Assembly: GCA_019925095.2 (NCBI GenBank) | Contig: CM034388.1 | Span: forward strand, 26,728,934-26,792,933 | Source: Dendrolimus kikuchii | Lineage: Eukaryota; Arthropoda; Insecta; Lepidoptera; Lasiocampidae | Direction of reading: 5' to 3' | Length of the DNA: 64,000 nt | Shown: piece by piece, positions 1 through 11,029 of the stretch | Numbering within the stretch: the first letter of the stretch is position 1 | How the letters are laid out: the number at the start of each line of letters is the position of its first letter | Program-made: the position numbers and the translations under genes | The notes under the pieces: generated by a model | Seen by the model: the letters and a program-made list of their open reading frames with translations, nothing else | What the model was told of the DNA's origin: nothing | Database searches by the model: none

Positions 1-681
1 TAATAATAACAAAGAAACTAAGTCAATATAGTCTAGACAACTACCTAGCAAAACACACAAATGAGTCGAAGCCAACCTGATTTGAAGTAATACAATGGCT
101 ACGTTCCATTAGGGACTCACAACAATTTTTCCCGTTCCACTTGCTTGTCTGCGTTAGAATCGTAAACCCAAGTGGAACGGTTATTCGACCCACCTCTTGA
201 CATGGGTCGTTGTGAGCGTTATGTGATCGAAAATGATGACGTCATTAGTGACGTTTTCGCCACGACCACAACGACCGTGGTCGCCTTGTGGAACGGCTAA
301 CGGAGCATTTTGATCGTTATGAGTTACTAATGGAACGCGCTGAATGAATAATATATTATTAATCAGAGCGTAGTTATTAGTGAAGTGAAAAACGCGATTG
401 CAGCGCCATCTATTTTGCTATTTTCGTTTATCTTACAGAGACGACGTCATTTATCAATATAAAAGTGATCTAAGTTACGCCCCGGAATATAAGCTAGCTC
501 TGTATCGAGTTTTATTTCAATACGTTCAGTAGTTTTAACGTCATGCTCTAACAGACAGACTGACAAAAATTCTAAAAAATGTATCTTCGAAATTGGTTGG
601 TCCGAATTAGCGCCCATGATTTTTTTCAGATTTTTAAACGCGTTGTACAAATTCGAACCATTTACAGATTTATTTTTAGAC
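1..681 (+). repeat. Interspersed repeat J, copy 1 (interrupted)
   Basis: Aligns by eye with 6781-7245: shared landmarks are the CAACCTGATTTGAAGTA block, AAGCTAGCTCT, CAGACAGAC and the run ending CGAACCATTT.CAGATTTATT. Copy 1 is split by a short TIR element (101-336) and ends where a family A element begins at 682. It has no coding content that I can support. Type of element unknown; both boundaries are uncertain because the window starts inside it. Confidence 0.6.
101..336. mobile_element. Short TIR element I (MITE-like), copy 1
   Basis: The left end CGTTCCATTAGGGACTCACA and the reverse complement of the right end (CGTTCCATTAGTAACTCATA) match over about 25 bp with few mismatches, so the ends are terminal inverted repeats. 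It has no coding capacity. Inside are GTTCCACTTG, TGACGTCATTAGTGACGTTTT and GTGGTCGCC.TGTGGAACG, all shared with a second copy at 13508-14580. It sits inside repeat J. Superfamily unknown; no clear target duplication. Confidence 0.55.
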
Positions 682-1012
682 GTGCAGGAACGGAGAAAGA
701 TTACTAATTCCTGCGGCCGGCCGGCCTGTCGTAAGAGGCGACAAAACAACCCACAGCCAGATGGTAGGGCATTTGCCCGTCTGGATGGCTACCACCCCTG
801 GTCTAGAGCATAACAACAATACTTAACGTAACAATAATATAAAAACCTTGAATTGTGCTTCGTTATTAGTGACTAGGTTCCAGTCTCCCTTAAGAGAGCA
901 GCAGCGCATTTGTAGCACCTTTGGTTTGGCAAATGTCCATAGGCGATGGTAACCGTTTTTCATCAAGTGGGCCGTCTGCTTGTCTGCTGAACTCATGCAT
1001 TAAAAAAAAATT
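682..1012 (+). mobile_element. Family A SINE-like element
   Basis: Full-length member, sense strand plus: starts GTGCAGGAACGGAGAAAGA, passes GTCGTAAGAGGCGAC, GGTTCCAGTCTCCCTTAAGAG and GTCCATAGGCGATGGTAACC, and ends in an A-rich tail (CATTAAAAAAAAA). Apparent protein reading frames across this and other copies are antisense or chance. The 3' 90 bp resemble the tail of LINE Z (see 12570-12960). Confidence 0.75.
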
Positions 1013-1375
1013 AAATTGTAATAGACTATATGAAAACAACGGAAAACTCAATGCAATTTTTATATTTTATTTCTTGTCTATTTGTCGGTTTTTTAATTTG
1101 TCTGTCTACTGGGCCGATTTGGGTGCCGTTTTCGCTGATCAACAGTTAATTCTTAGACTTAAAATCTGCGATACTTTTTATTTCGGGAATTCTTCAGGGA
1201 ATTATTTAAAATGGCGTGATTAAAGAAACCGAATTCCAATGTGATTTTTTCATTGATCGATAGCAAATTTTATTTACTAAAATGTATAATATTTTTTATC
1301 CCGTATCTCGTGGGAATTTTTCCGGGAGCGGTTTGTAGTTGTTCCGGATATTTACTTATAAGAACCGACTACTTT
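1013..1375 (-). repeat. Interspersed repeat E, minus-strand copy
   Basis: Read on the minus strand it shows the family landmarks: CAAACCGCTCCCGG, AAATTTGCTATCGATCA.TGA, AAAAAGTATCGCAGATTTTAAG, GTTGATCAGCGAAAAC and CATATAGTCTATT. Other copies are at 4187, 5534, 16200 and 20196. Noncoding, class unknown. Confidence 0.55.
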
Positions 1376-1425
1376 TTTTGGTGGACATGCCTACATGTAT
1401 AAGCGGAAATCACTTGTTTTATATA

Positions 1426-1771
1426 CATACATACATACATAATTTCACGCCAGTTCCCTTGCGGGGTAGGCACGAACAACAGAGCGCCATTTAGGCCCAT
1501 TCTTACACACCTCACTTGCTTCTTTGACATTCATAACTCTTGTCATGCACGCTCGTCTGTTCTTAAGGCTCCTGACACCACCCTCCGCTAGTACACAATC
1601 AATTTGATCATGGAAGGTGTGTCATGGCCTTCTACGACTTCTGCATCCATCCACTTTTGCATTGTATAACTGTTTAGTCATTGTTTCATCATGCATTCTT
1701 TCTACATGCCCGAATCACCGGAGCATTCTTTTCCTTACCTTCACCCCGACACTTTCTTTCAGACCAACTTG
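1426..1771 (-). mobile_element. LINE C 3' end, 5'-truncated, with 12 bp target duplication
   Basis: Minus-strand copy of the 3' end of an RTE-type LINE. The tail is a TATG repeat (read here as CATACATACAT) and the translated end has the WFGHVER, KVDGC, GRP, FHDQIDR and RSLKNRR motifs seen in better copies (31102, 43695). TTGTTTTATATA occurs on both sides (1414-1425 and 1772-1783), a clear target-site duplication. Stops and indels break the frame, so it is dead. Confidence 0.8.
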
Positions 1772-1783
1772 TTGTTTTATATA

Positions 1784-2569
1784 ACTATAAAAAGTGATTT
1801 TGGACTATCATACGAATTTTGAAAACAATATTTTCTGTGTCATTCTTTGGTGGCAACCCTGGGTATGTCCGAGTTTTCTTAATTTAACCCAAAAGTATAC
1901 CCAAGATTGCAGTCCCTTAAATCTACCCGGTAATAACTTGTACCAAGGAATTGTATAATTTTTCCTCCAAAAACTGGTGTAAACCTTGAAGATTTCTTCG
2001 CAGAAATTAATCAAGAAAAATTGATTTATTAAAATGTAAGAAGATTGCTGTTGTAAAGAAGAAATTATTTATATTTTGAAAAGGAAACAAATTCTATGAA
2101 AATATTAATTCTCCGTATATTTCAGACTATTATTGTGGTAAAAGAATTTTTCTAAGAAAGTGTAATCTGATTGAATTATATACGATGAGATTTTAGGATT
2201 ATAATATAAATAATATCAGTCCATAAAGTATCATATTTAATACGAAAAGACGACCACTGTTACTGCTACATCATTATTGAGACTACAATTAAATTAAAAT
2301 TTCTTAACATCGCAGTAGAAATATGCAAATTAGTCATCAGCCTTTAAAAGGAAATTTCAACACTCATCTACTAACATGTCTCAGCCAGACCCTCATAAGT
2401 CAATACACACAGTTCTCCCTTCTTTTAAGGACCATTCAATCAACTTGCAGTGACAGTTTCTAATTAACTCATCTATTTTGTTTGGAGGTAGAATCGTTCT
2501 CAGATATATATTAGCATGCTGTATGTTTGCTATATAGACTACGGTTGAAATATGAGCGGCATATGTAGT
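1784..2569. other. AT-rich stretch, no recognised gene
   Basis: No coding region, RNA gene or repeat that I can name. The reading frames here (60-68 codons) show no family features. Confidence 0.5.
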
Positions 2570-2870
2570 ACTGCTCACATCTAAGGATCGGGACACCTGC
2601 TTACCGGGATGGCCTCGATTTAATTCAGCGTCGCGTCATTAGTATCATCGACGATCTCATAATAAACGGGCTTATAATTGCTTATCCTTCGGGAGGACTG
2701 CGTCTCTTAGCATATTCTGTCATCTGTATAACGGAGAGTTTTCAGAAGATTTGTTTAATTTGGTGTCATCATCATATTTTACAAATGCATCGCTCACCCT
2801 CGACAAGATGTTTACCGTCATTTCTTTGAGCTACAACGCTCAACTATGCAGAGGTTATCTAAGAAGTTTT
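2570..2870 (+). pseudogene. Degenerate LINE Z reverse-transcriptase C-terminus
   Basis: A decayed plus-strand LINE fragment. Translating shows IQRRVISIIDD, comparable to IQRRAVHIVDD in the better copy at 44629-44937, followed by scattered matches to the downstream block (GRLLAYS.., CHQHTAHHRT-like region). Several frameshifts and stops. This is the oldest of the three LINE Z remnants in the window. It ends shortly before a family A copy. Confidence 0.55.
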
Positions 2871-2904
2871 CTCAGCGTAATATAACGATCTGAAGGAAAC
2901 TTTT

Positions 2905-3222
2905 TTTTATTTTTTTATTGCAGGAGTTCAGCAGACAGGCAGACGGCCCACTTAGTGGACAGCGTTTACCATCGCCTATGGACATTTGCAACACCAAAGG
3001 TGCTACAAATGCGCTGCTGCTCTCTTAAAGGAGACTGGAACCTGGTCACTAATGCCGGAACACAATACAAGATTGTTATGGCGGCATACTCTAGACCAGG
3101 GGTGGTCGCTATCCAGTCGAGCAAAAACTCTACCACCTGGCTGTGGGTTGTTTAGTCGCCTCTTACGACAGGCCGCCGGGCCGCAGGAAATTGTATTCTT
3201 TCTCCGTTCCTGCACGGATAAA
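2905..3222 (-). mobile_element. Family A SINE-like element
   Basis: Near full-length minus-strand copy. The poly-T (tail complement) is at 2902-2920, followed by TTGCAGGAGTTCAGCAGACA; it ends at the family 5' terminus, read as CCTGCACGGATA. The short AAACT on both sides could be a 5 bp target duplication. Confidence 0.8.
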
Positions 3223-3616
3223 CTGAGGGATAATTAACTTATGGGAAACCTGGTGAGTTTTTCAGTTGTGTTAAGTCACCTGAGGTTTATTTAAGAAGGG
3301 CGTCATAAAATATATAATAGGCTGGCAAAGTATGGCGTTGCGTCTTGTTAGATAATAATCTGGTAACCACGACATTAATTAAAAAATAAAATACAATGTC
3401 TATGGTCGGTCTATGTTTTCTCTCTGTTGTGAAGTTAACGCGGTCTTGCTATGTGTATGTACGTTAAAAGTGTTTCCAAAAATCAGTGTAAAAACCGCTA
3501 ATTGAATATCCATTGTTCATTACAAAAACTTGTTTTACTCTGCCAGCCCATAACCCAAAATGATGCTGCAAACGTCCATAAGCAGTGGTGATTTTAAAAA
3601 TATCATGGTTTTAAGT
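3223..3616. other. No recognised feature
   Basis: Spacer between two same-orientation family A copies. ATGCTGCAAACGTCCATAAGC at about 3560 may be a stray scrap of the LINE Z/family A tail. Nothing else seen. Confidence 0.4.
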
Positions 3617-3925
3617 TTTTATTTTTTTATTTGTTTTTATTGCATGAGTTTAGCAGACAGGCAGACGGCCCACTTGATGGAAAGTTGTTACCATCGTCTA
3701 TGGACATTTGCAACACCAAAAGTGATACAAATGGAGACTGGAACCTGGTCACTAATGCCGGAACACAAGTCAAGGTTGTTATGGCGGCATACTCTAGACC
3801 AGGGGTGTTAGCCATCCAGTCGTGCAAATACCCTACTACCTGGCTGTGGATTGTTTTGTCGCCTCTTACGACAGGCCGCCCAGATGCAGGAAATTGTATT
3901 CTTTCTCCGTTCCTGCACGGATAAG
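3617..3925 (-). mobile_element. Family A SINE-like element with internal deletion
   Basis: Minus-strand copy running from the T-rich tail complement to CCTGCACGGATA. Compared with its neighbour at 2905 it lacks about 20 bp (the GCGCTGCTGCTCTCTTAA block). TAAGT flanks both ends as a possible short target duplication. Confidence 0.75.
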
Positions 3926-4186
3926 TCACGCCAAGACAGGTAAACGTTGATGGCGCCCCTCCTAAAGTTATGCAAGAATATATCTATCTAGGACAGATCA
4001 TCGAGGTGGACACGCGCAATTGATTGAGGAGAAAGTCATTAAACGATTCAATTGGGTTAGTTGGTACATAGTACACACCTTTCGCTTTTCAAACATTAGG
4101 TAAATACAAATATATATACACACTTCTATTTTGTTTGCACCAAATTTCATATCTATATCTATCTATAACACTTTTATGTTTAACTG

Positions 4187-4880
4187 GGATATGTCCGCGA
4201 CTTCGTCCACGCTTGACTTGAAATTCTCGGGTTAAAAAATATGACATAAAATTTGCTATCGATCAGTGACAAATCACACTGGAATACGATTTTGGCAGTG
4301 AAACTTCTTTAGAGCCGTTGTGATTTGAAAGTGATGAAACAAAAATGCGACATTAAATTCCTAGGTATTTTTTGTGATTTTCCATTTTCGTCATTTTGGT
4401 AATTTTTGTAATTATGGTCATTTTGGAAATTATGGTAATTTTGGTAGTTTTTATAGTATAGTAGTATTCATAGCCTCCTCACTCTTGTCTACTAAGCGTT
4501 GTAGACATAGTTATGTTCGCCTATATATTCTCTGAAGTTTCACTTTTACTGCGTGTGAACTGCATACACACACACATTTTTTTATTTGAATCTGCCCATT
4601 TTAAATAATTCCCAGGAAAATTCCCGCGGGACTTCCAGGATAAAAAGTAGCGGAGATTTTAAGTCTATGAATTAGCTGTCGATCAGCGGAAACCGCATCG
4701 AAATAGGCCCATTAGTTTTTATGTGAATCCCGAACACACAGACAAAAAGACAAGAAATTAAAAAAAAGTACATCGTGTTCTCCGTTGTTTATATGATTTA
4801 TTCCAATTTTTTTAAATAGCTTAAATCTACAGACACGGCCTGTTTAGAATTTTATAATATTATTGATATATAATAGGTCG
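4187..4880 (+). repeat. Interspersed repeat E, long copy
   Basis: Starts GGATATGTCCGCGACTTCGT, includes CTTGACTTGAAATTC, TTTGCTATCGATCAGTGA and GCTGTCGATCAGCGGAAACC, and ends CACGGCCTGTTTAGAATTTT then TATAATATTATT. It contains a low-complexity GGTAATTTTGG-type stretch (about 4375-4455) absent from the other copies. Noncoding. Confidence 0.6.
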
Positions 4881-5530
4881 TGACATACAGACGACGGAGT
4901 GAAACCATAATTGCCCATATTTAAAGGTATAGAGGTATTATTGGCTGCGTCAGGTCAAAAGCGGGTATGATTGGACGACACGCTCGCAACTGATCGTTCC
5001 ATCAGACATGTATACGAATAAAGTCCCCTTCGGGGATTTCAAGTACTATATACCCTTAGTATTCCAAATCCTTAAAAGTATTATCGAATACAGAAGGCAG
5101 CTAATAAATATTTAATTTTACTTTCCATGCTAAAGTATTGACCCCAGACTGATTGCCGTTTTAAAATACGCCACCCAAACCTTCAATAAAATTTGAATGT
5201 CTGAGTGGATGTGAAACCCCAAAAATTATTTTCAATTTAATTACGTCTTGTTTCCGTCAAATTAAATCGTCGTCAGCTTGACGAGTCGATTTGTAATTCA
5301 AAACTGGAGTGCCAAATTAAAAGTTTTTTTTTTGTTCGGGGGCCGCAACTTGACGGAAGTTATTTTCGGCTTTGTTTATGTTCTTAGAAGTCTGAGGCTT
5401 GATATTGATTGAAGGAGCAAAATTAATAAAAACGTTTAACAAGAATTTGATAGACCTTTTATAATCGAGCAAGAGGTACTGTAGAAGTCGGTTACTCACC
5501 GTAATGGGAGGTTTTTTCTATTATATAAAA
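4881..5530. other. No recognised feature
   Basis: AT-rich; short reading frames only (one of 60 codons on the minus strand, without family features). Confidence 0.45.
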
Positions 5531-5533
5531 TAA

Positions 5534-6005
5534 CTAGGTTATGCTCGTGACTTCGGCCATACTTAACTTGAAATTCCCGCGGGATTCCCGGGACACAAAG
5601 TACCGCAGCTATCGTTTTAATGAAAACTGTGTCGGAATAAGCTAATTTTTATGAACTCGAACAACTACAAAGCGCTCCCGGGAAAATTCCCGGGATAAAA
5701 AATATCACACATTTTATCACATAACATTTGCTACCGATCAGAAAAATTCCCGCGGCATTTTCTGGATAAAAAGTAGCGCAGATTTTAAGTTTCGGAATTA
5801 GCTGTCGATCAGCAAAAACCGCATTGAAATCGCCCCAGTAGTTTTTACGTGAATTCCGAACAAACATACAAATAAATAAACTAACAAACAGAAGAGATTG
5901 AAAAAAATTGCTTTGTATTCTCCATCGTTTATATAGTCTATTCCAGCTATTTTTTTTAAATAGCTTCAATGTACAGACACGGCATGTTTAGAATTTTATA
6001 ATATT
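5534..6005 (+). repeat. Interspersed repeat E, interrupted at its 3' end by an LTR
   Basis: Same landmarks as the 16200 copy: GACTTCGGCCATACTTAACT, GAAATTCCCGCGGGATTCCC, CGCTCCCGGGAAAATTCCCG and ACGGCATGTTTAGAATTTTA. The ATAATATT end is the insertion site of the solo LTR that follows. Confidence 0.65.
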
Positions 6006-6483
6006 TGTTACGAGTGCGGGACTCGAATTAAAAATGCCGTTGGAATTACTATAGAATTTATTAGAATTATACAAACATGTATAACACAGTTACAAATATA
6101 ACTGGACACAACCGGTACAAACTGCACGATTCAATAACACGCGCAAAGTCCGTCACTACATAGCACATCGAATGTACACGTTTTGATCGTATCGTAATCG
6201 TCGCTTGACTGTCTCTCTCTGCATTGAGCCATTGCTTTATAATGCACCGATGCTATATGTCTACCTGGCAAGCGTCGGCGTGATACCCAGAAAACATAAT
6301 CTGCACACCTTCGTAATTATGCCTGCGAACGGCCATAAAGGAGTACAATACACAATAGGTTATTGTCTAATTACAAATTTTAAACACAAAGAAAACAAAA
6401 GAAGATAGTCATAAAACAGTTTTAACGTTATTAGCTCAAACGCCGCGGCAGGTAATAAATACAGGTATGCAGGTGGCCCAACA
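6006..6483 (-). mobile_element. Solo LTR, family D
   Basis: Begins TGTTACGAGTGCGGGACTCG and ends CCAACA, flanked by ATATT on both sides (6001-6005, 6484-6488), a 5 bp target duplication as for Ty3/gypsy-type elements. Sense is minus: the TATA-like and poly-A-signal segments seen in plus-strand copies (7660, 16600) lie in reverse order. The CGCGCAAAGTCCGTCACTA block is shared by all six copies. No internal region follows. Confidence 0.8.
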
Positions 6484-6488
6484 ATATT

Positions 6489-6780
6489 ATAGATTTTAGA
6501 ATTTGGTTAAATTTAATGTTAAGTAAATGTTTAGAAATAATAGAAAGATCTGGACCGGGTTGGATGACACTAGTAGCGATAAAGAAGTGTTTAACGAGGA
6601 GGCCTACGCCGTTGAGGTGACTGCTAAATTTTCACCCGTTTTTCTTATGAGATAAATTTTTGAATACAAATCTACTATTTACTAGAGCTTTCCCCGCGGC
6701 CACGCCGCGTAAAAAACCCTTGGCAGTAGTGCTTACAAAATGAATTCGGTGTTTTATATGTATAATAAATACTTTAATTT
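6489..6780. other. No clear feature
   Basis: Short AT-rich spacer between a solo LTR and repeat J. AGCTTTCCCCGCGGCCACGC at about 6687 resembles the end of the repeat at 33865-34137. Confidence 0.35.
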
Positions 6781-7245
6781 CTTGTAGAATTTACTATAAT
6801 TACATGGAAACCAAGTCAATATAGTGTAGATAACCGCACAGCAAAACATAAAGAAAAGGCGCAGTCAACCTGATTTGAAGTACCTAATACGTAATGACGA
6901 TGATGAATGACATGTGAGCAATCTAAGAACGTATTTATTATTGTATTACAGCGATGGTTGTCTACATCGCAATTGTAGCGCCATCCTTTTTACTAATCCG
7001 TCTCTTCCACGGAAACGACGTGATTTGTCGAAAAGTATCCTAAGTTACACCCCGGGACATAAGCTAGCTCTATGTCCGTTCAATAATTTTCATGTGTTGC
7101 TCAAACAGACAGACGGAAAGATAGACAGTAAAAAATTCTAAAAATTGCAATTTTCGAATCCTGATTCAAATTATCCCTCCTGATTTTTTTCACTTTTTTA
7201 AACGCATTGTACAAACTCGAACCATTTGCAGATTTATTTATTATA
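6781..7245 (+). repeat. Interspersed repeat J, copy 2
   Basis: Uninterrupted copy matching 1-681, and the empty site for the TIR element that splits copy 1: here CTGATTTGAAGTACCTAATA runs on without the 236 bp insertion. Noncoding. Confidence 0.6.
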
Positions 7246-7655
7246 GCATAGTATAGATAAATTAGACAGTGCATCTAAAACATTTTCTATTTAAAAACTT
7301 AATTTTAGATATTAAATTGATTATAACATTTAAGCTTTATGGAATAATATAATCGTTTCTATTATTAGAACTTAAACAAATTTATAATTGCTTCCATTTA
7401 AACTTAAATTTAACTTAATCTATACATTGTTTTTACCTAGATTATTCCAGTAGAATACACACTGTAATAATACAGTGTGTATTGTACCTGAGTTTTTTGT
7501 AGTTGCAAAAGCAGAAATAAATACTTATTTATTTATTTAGATGTTTAGAATTACGTATTTGTAACTAGACTTCTTGAAGTACCTAAAGAAGCCTGAATGT
7601 CTTTAAGCAAAAAGTAGATTAAGCGTACATAATTTATAATAGTTAAATTATAAGC
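7246..7655. other. AT-rich spacer with a 13 bp hairpin
   Basis: No gene. At 7454-7483 AATACACACTGTA and its reverse complement are separated by 4 bp, a perfect small hairpin. An AATAAATA run follows at about 7518. Confidence 0.45.
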
Positions 7656-7659
7656 ATAT

Positions 7660-8182
7660 TGTTACAACCTAGACGCCGACAAAGACAAATTCCACGTACA
7701 GGTTTGTAGAAGCACATTTATTACCCGTCGGCATTTGAACTAATTACATTGAAACTATTGTAATTCCGTTATGATCGTCTTCTTTTGTTTGCTTATTTAT
7801 TCGCATACGTTTCTAGAGAACAGCCTATTATTCTACTGTATTCATTAGCCAGGTGTTACGGATTTTAAAGTACGAGCTGATTCTAGGAAATTCGGTCTAC
7901 ATTGCCGGGTGGGCATCGCACTTGTGCAGTATAAAACGATGGCCTGATTGAGGGACGGGGGCTGTCGAGCGAGAACTACGATCAAGGCGAGACGTGTGTA
8001 AATTCCGTAATCTATTAGTGACGGACTTTGCGCGTTTTATTGAATTACGACTTTCTGCATTACGTTTGAATTTGTTGGGTTCGGTTATATTTGTACCTGT
8101 GTTATACGCGTTTGTATAGTTCTAATAAACTCTATAATAATTCTAACGGCATATTTATTCGAGTCCCGCTAAACTCGTAACA
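7660..8182 (+). mobile_element. Solo LTR, family D
   Basis: Best-preserved copy: TGTTACAACCTAGACGCCGA to CTCGTAACA, about 523 bp, with ATAT on both sides. TATAAAA at 7930-7936 is a plausible promoter box and AATAAA at 8124-8129 a poly-A signal, both in the right order for a plus-strand LTR. There is no primer-binding site or coding region beside it, so it is a solo LTR. Confidence 0.82.
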
Positions 8183-8186
8183 ATAT

Positions 8187-9206
8187 CAAAGAGTACTAAC
8201 ATGCTCTAAGTATACCAAAGTATGCATCACATGATGTATTGAAGCGGTTATAATCGTGGCTCTAATGGCTGCCCGCTCACCCGTGATGAATCGCTTACGA
8301 TAAATTCCTATAGAGACGGCTCATAACACAATGAGATTTAAACTACAACTTTGTTATTAATTTAATATAAATTAGTGACCTACTTACCGGGAATTGAGCC
8401 TAGGGGCGTGTTGTGTGGGGATGTGAAGGAAGAACGGTACATTTATTCCTTATCGCTATTTTACAGCTCAATGAGCTACGTGGAGGTGTCTCTATAATGT
8501 TCCTATAACTTGCTGATGTGTTTGTTGTTAGTGACAGAAATAGCGCTCTTCCTGTTACTGATTTCGCACGTGTATGGACATTCACTGTCCTATATATAAA
8601 TACTAGTATCGTTTAGTTGAACATATAACGAAGATTACAGTTATACGGGTAAATATAAAATCAAACCGTATTCTCAGCAAGGCAATTTTAAGTATGAAAA
8701 TACACGAATCCCGGAAATTCTCGTAAAAACTCGGACTAAGTAATGTTACTAAAGGCATACACGACTATAATTGTTTTACGAAAGATCTTATAGATCAGTG
8801 AACATTTCGCATTGGAATATTTTTTTTAAATTTTATACAAGTTGCAGATTTTTTAGTTCAGTATGTGCAGGTAGTCATGTCTACTGGATTAGAGGGCGTC
8901 GTTTAATATACTTGCGAACAGTGGGCCATTTATTAATTACTTGGGATTATTTTGCTGATTTTTGACCTCTGCCCCTACCCCATGTAAGGATACATAAGAC
9001 TACTTGAACAACCCCCACTTCCTCTTCTTACGTAAGATTCAATGTCGCTTTTTCAAATAATAAAACATTTTTAGAAAAAGATCAGTTACACTAAAATTCA
9101 CAGCTTAACTTAAATCAAAGATTCTTTAGCAGATAATTTTAAATAGAGATAATGTTATAAAAGAATATTCTTTTCAATAAAATAATATGCTGTATGGACC
9201 AGATTT
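8187..9206. other. No recognised gene
   Basis: About 1 kb of AT-rich DNA with short unrelated reading frames (61 and 64 codons). No tail, TIR or domain seen. Confidence 0.4.
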
Positions 9207-9480
9207 GTTATTGAATTGAAAAAATGCTAATCATTCAACGCTACTGCTGCTTAAAAATAAAAGAATATTTTTTTATTTTACAAATGATTAAAATAAAATT
9301 AATACGCTAGAAGAATGTACTATATTATAATTATTATAACATTTAAAATGGATGAAAATGTACACATATTTAAGATTTTAAAATTTTAATAATAAAAAAT
9401 TGTAAAATATGATGTAACGCGTTTGTTATTGAATAAAAAAAATACTTATCATTCAACGCTATTGTTGCTTGAAAACAAAT

Positions 9481-9655
9481 GAGAGAGAGAGATAACACTT
9501 TATTGCGCACCAAAATATACAATTACAAAAACAGACCATATTTACAATATTTTCTAGGTAATACAATAGGCGGCCATATCGCTCAAAGCGATCTCTTCCA
9601 GGCAACCTAAATGAAAGAAATTGAATCAGGCGAAATAGGTGGTACAGGAAAAAAG
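9481..9655 (-). mobile_element. RTE-type LINE 3' end (family B)
   Basis: Minus-strand 3' end of an RTE-like LINE. On the sense strand it reads GGTTGCCTGGAAGAGATCGC, then GCCGCCTATTGTATTACCTA, then GCAATAAAGTGTTATCTCTC, with the tail built from CTCTC. CAAAT on both sides (9476-9480, 9656-9660) is a short target duplication. Only untranslated sequence is left. Confidence 0.75.
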
Positions 9656-9707
9656 CAAATAATATAATATTTTTTTATTTTCCAAATTATTAAAATAAAA
9701 TTAATAC

Positions 9708-10110
9708 GCTAGACTGGCTGACCCGGTAAATTTCGTACCGCCTCAGGATTAATGAATAAAAAACGTTGATTTCTGAACGACGGGACGAACATCAAACGTT
9801 TGACATTCAAAACCAAAAAAATGAAAAAAAAACGTCGCTTTTAAATTTAATTTGCTTTCTGAACGACTTTTAAATTTAATTGATTTCTAATCGACGGGAC
9901 GAACATCAAATGTTTGATAGGTAGGAATAGTTTCTAAGGGAAAGCGAAATTGTTGTTTTTACTATATTCCAAGCATTTTTTTCATATTTACTCAACTTTT
10001 AAACCTTCCCTGGACTTCCACAAATCATTCAAAACCAAAATTAGCGAAATCAGTCAAGCCGTTCTCGAGTTTTAGCGAGACTAACGAACAGCAATTGATA
10101 TTTATATATA
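9708..10110 (+). repeat. Interspersed repeat F
   Basis: Begins CTAGACTGGCTGACCCGGTA and ends ACTAACGAACAGCAATTGAT plus TTTATATATAC. The second copy is at 32947-33640. Both have internal repetition (a GAACGAC..ATTTAATTTG.TTTCTGAAC unit twice). Noncoding; a SINE- or Helitron-like origin is possible but not shown. Confidence 0.6.
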
Positions 10111-10186
10111 CATTTAAAATGGATGAAAATGAACACATTTAAGATTTTAAAATTGTAATAATAAAAATGTGTAAATTATGACGTAA

Positions 10187-10687
10187 ATCGAAGTGCACAT
10201 TACAGAATGAGGAAAACCATTCGGCATCTGCAATAGAACTAGATTAACATAATATAATTCAAATAATACAATTAACTCACATAATGTGATTTTTGTTTTG
10301 AATAAAACTAAAAAGTTACATCGAGGTCGCACTGCAATAAACGGTATTTCGTAGTAATGAAAAATCATGTTAGCGCAGACCGGGATAGTTATAAAGTACT
10401 ATAAATTGTTTCCCTTACTGGAGGTATGGTTTAAATTACGATCGATGGCGGTTTAATTAGAATTTTAATAATTTACAATAAATACTCATATACATTGGTA
10501 CTATTAAAATGTTAAGAATTATAAAAAAATAACAATTTAATCAAGGTTGTTGGGCTTTAGAAGAATTCTAAATATTCAATTACCCTCATCATACAGTATT
10601 TCGAACATAAATTAATATTATAAAGTATTAAATATTTGATACAAGCAAATTTTACATAGCTAACTATGGATAAAATATATCACTTTC
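10187..10687. other. No recognised feature
   Basis: AT-rich; a 73-codon minus-strand frame (10147-10368) lacks family features and partly overlaps repeat R. Confidence 0.4.
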
Positions 10688-10925
10688 TTCTTCTACGTCG
10701 TCCTCTCACTGCTGAGGATCGTGACTTTGACAGCAGTGAACAATTGCTCTTTTCCACCAAGCTCGGTTTTGAGTACGGCGAACGGCTGAGATTATAGACA
10801 CGTTCAGTTGGTCAGAAATCTTATCAATCTACCTAATTGGAGATCTACCTCGAGGTCTCTTGCCTTCAACTTTCCCTGTGATCACAAGTCTTTCCATATT
10901 TTCTGGATTCGTTAGAGCTATCAGG
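10688..10925 (-). pseudogene. LINE reverse-transcriptase C-terminal fragment
   Basis: Minus-strand translation gives MERLVITGKVEGKRPRGRSP, then IDKISDQL.. and an end with HDPQQ and stop, the usual C-terminus of RTE/Jockey-type LINE polyproteins (GKVEGKRPRGR, HDPQQ). The tail is a GAAGAAG-type repeat (TTCTTCTTC here). An in-frame stop and sequence loss make it dead. Different from LINEs C, Z and V. Confidence 0.7.
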
Positions 10926-11029
10926 CGAAATTTATATCAAATATAACGTAAGTAGAAATAAATCTAAAATTATATATTTATTATATAGCATATAATTGCC
11001 AGCAAGGAGCGTGCCCAGGAGGCTGCCTG

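Larger units (their letters stand above)
9207..10186. repeat. Tandem duplication R, second copy interrupted
   Basis: Unit 1 is 9207-9418; unit 2 is 9421-10186. Both start TTTGTTATTGAAT, pass TCATTCAACGCTA.TG.TGCTT and AAATTAATACGCTAGA, and end ATTTAAAATGGATGAAAATG then AAGATTTTAAAATT. Unit 2 is longer because it holds a B element (9481-9655) and an F element (about 9708-10110), so the duplication is older than both insertions. Confidence 0.7.

Noticed and set aside
3003..3215. Recurring reading frames of 60-110 codons such as ERRKN.ISCG.AACRKRR..NPQPGGR and its antisense forms
   Set aside because: They recur at every family A copy, on both strands, without a common start or stop, and family A has an A tail. 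They are chance frames in a repeat, not a gene family.
6006..8182. 6006-6483 and 7660-8182 as the two LTRs of one element
   Set aside because: They are in opposite orientation and each has its own flanking ATAT(T).
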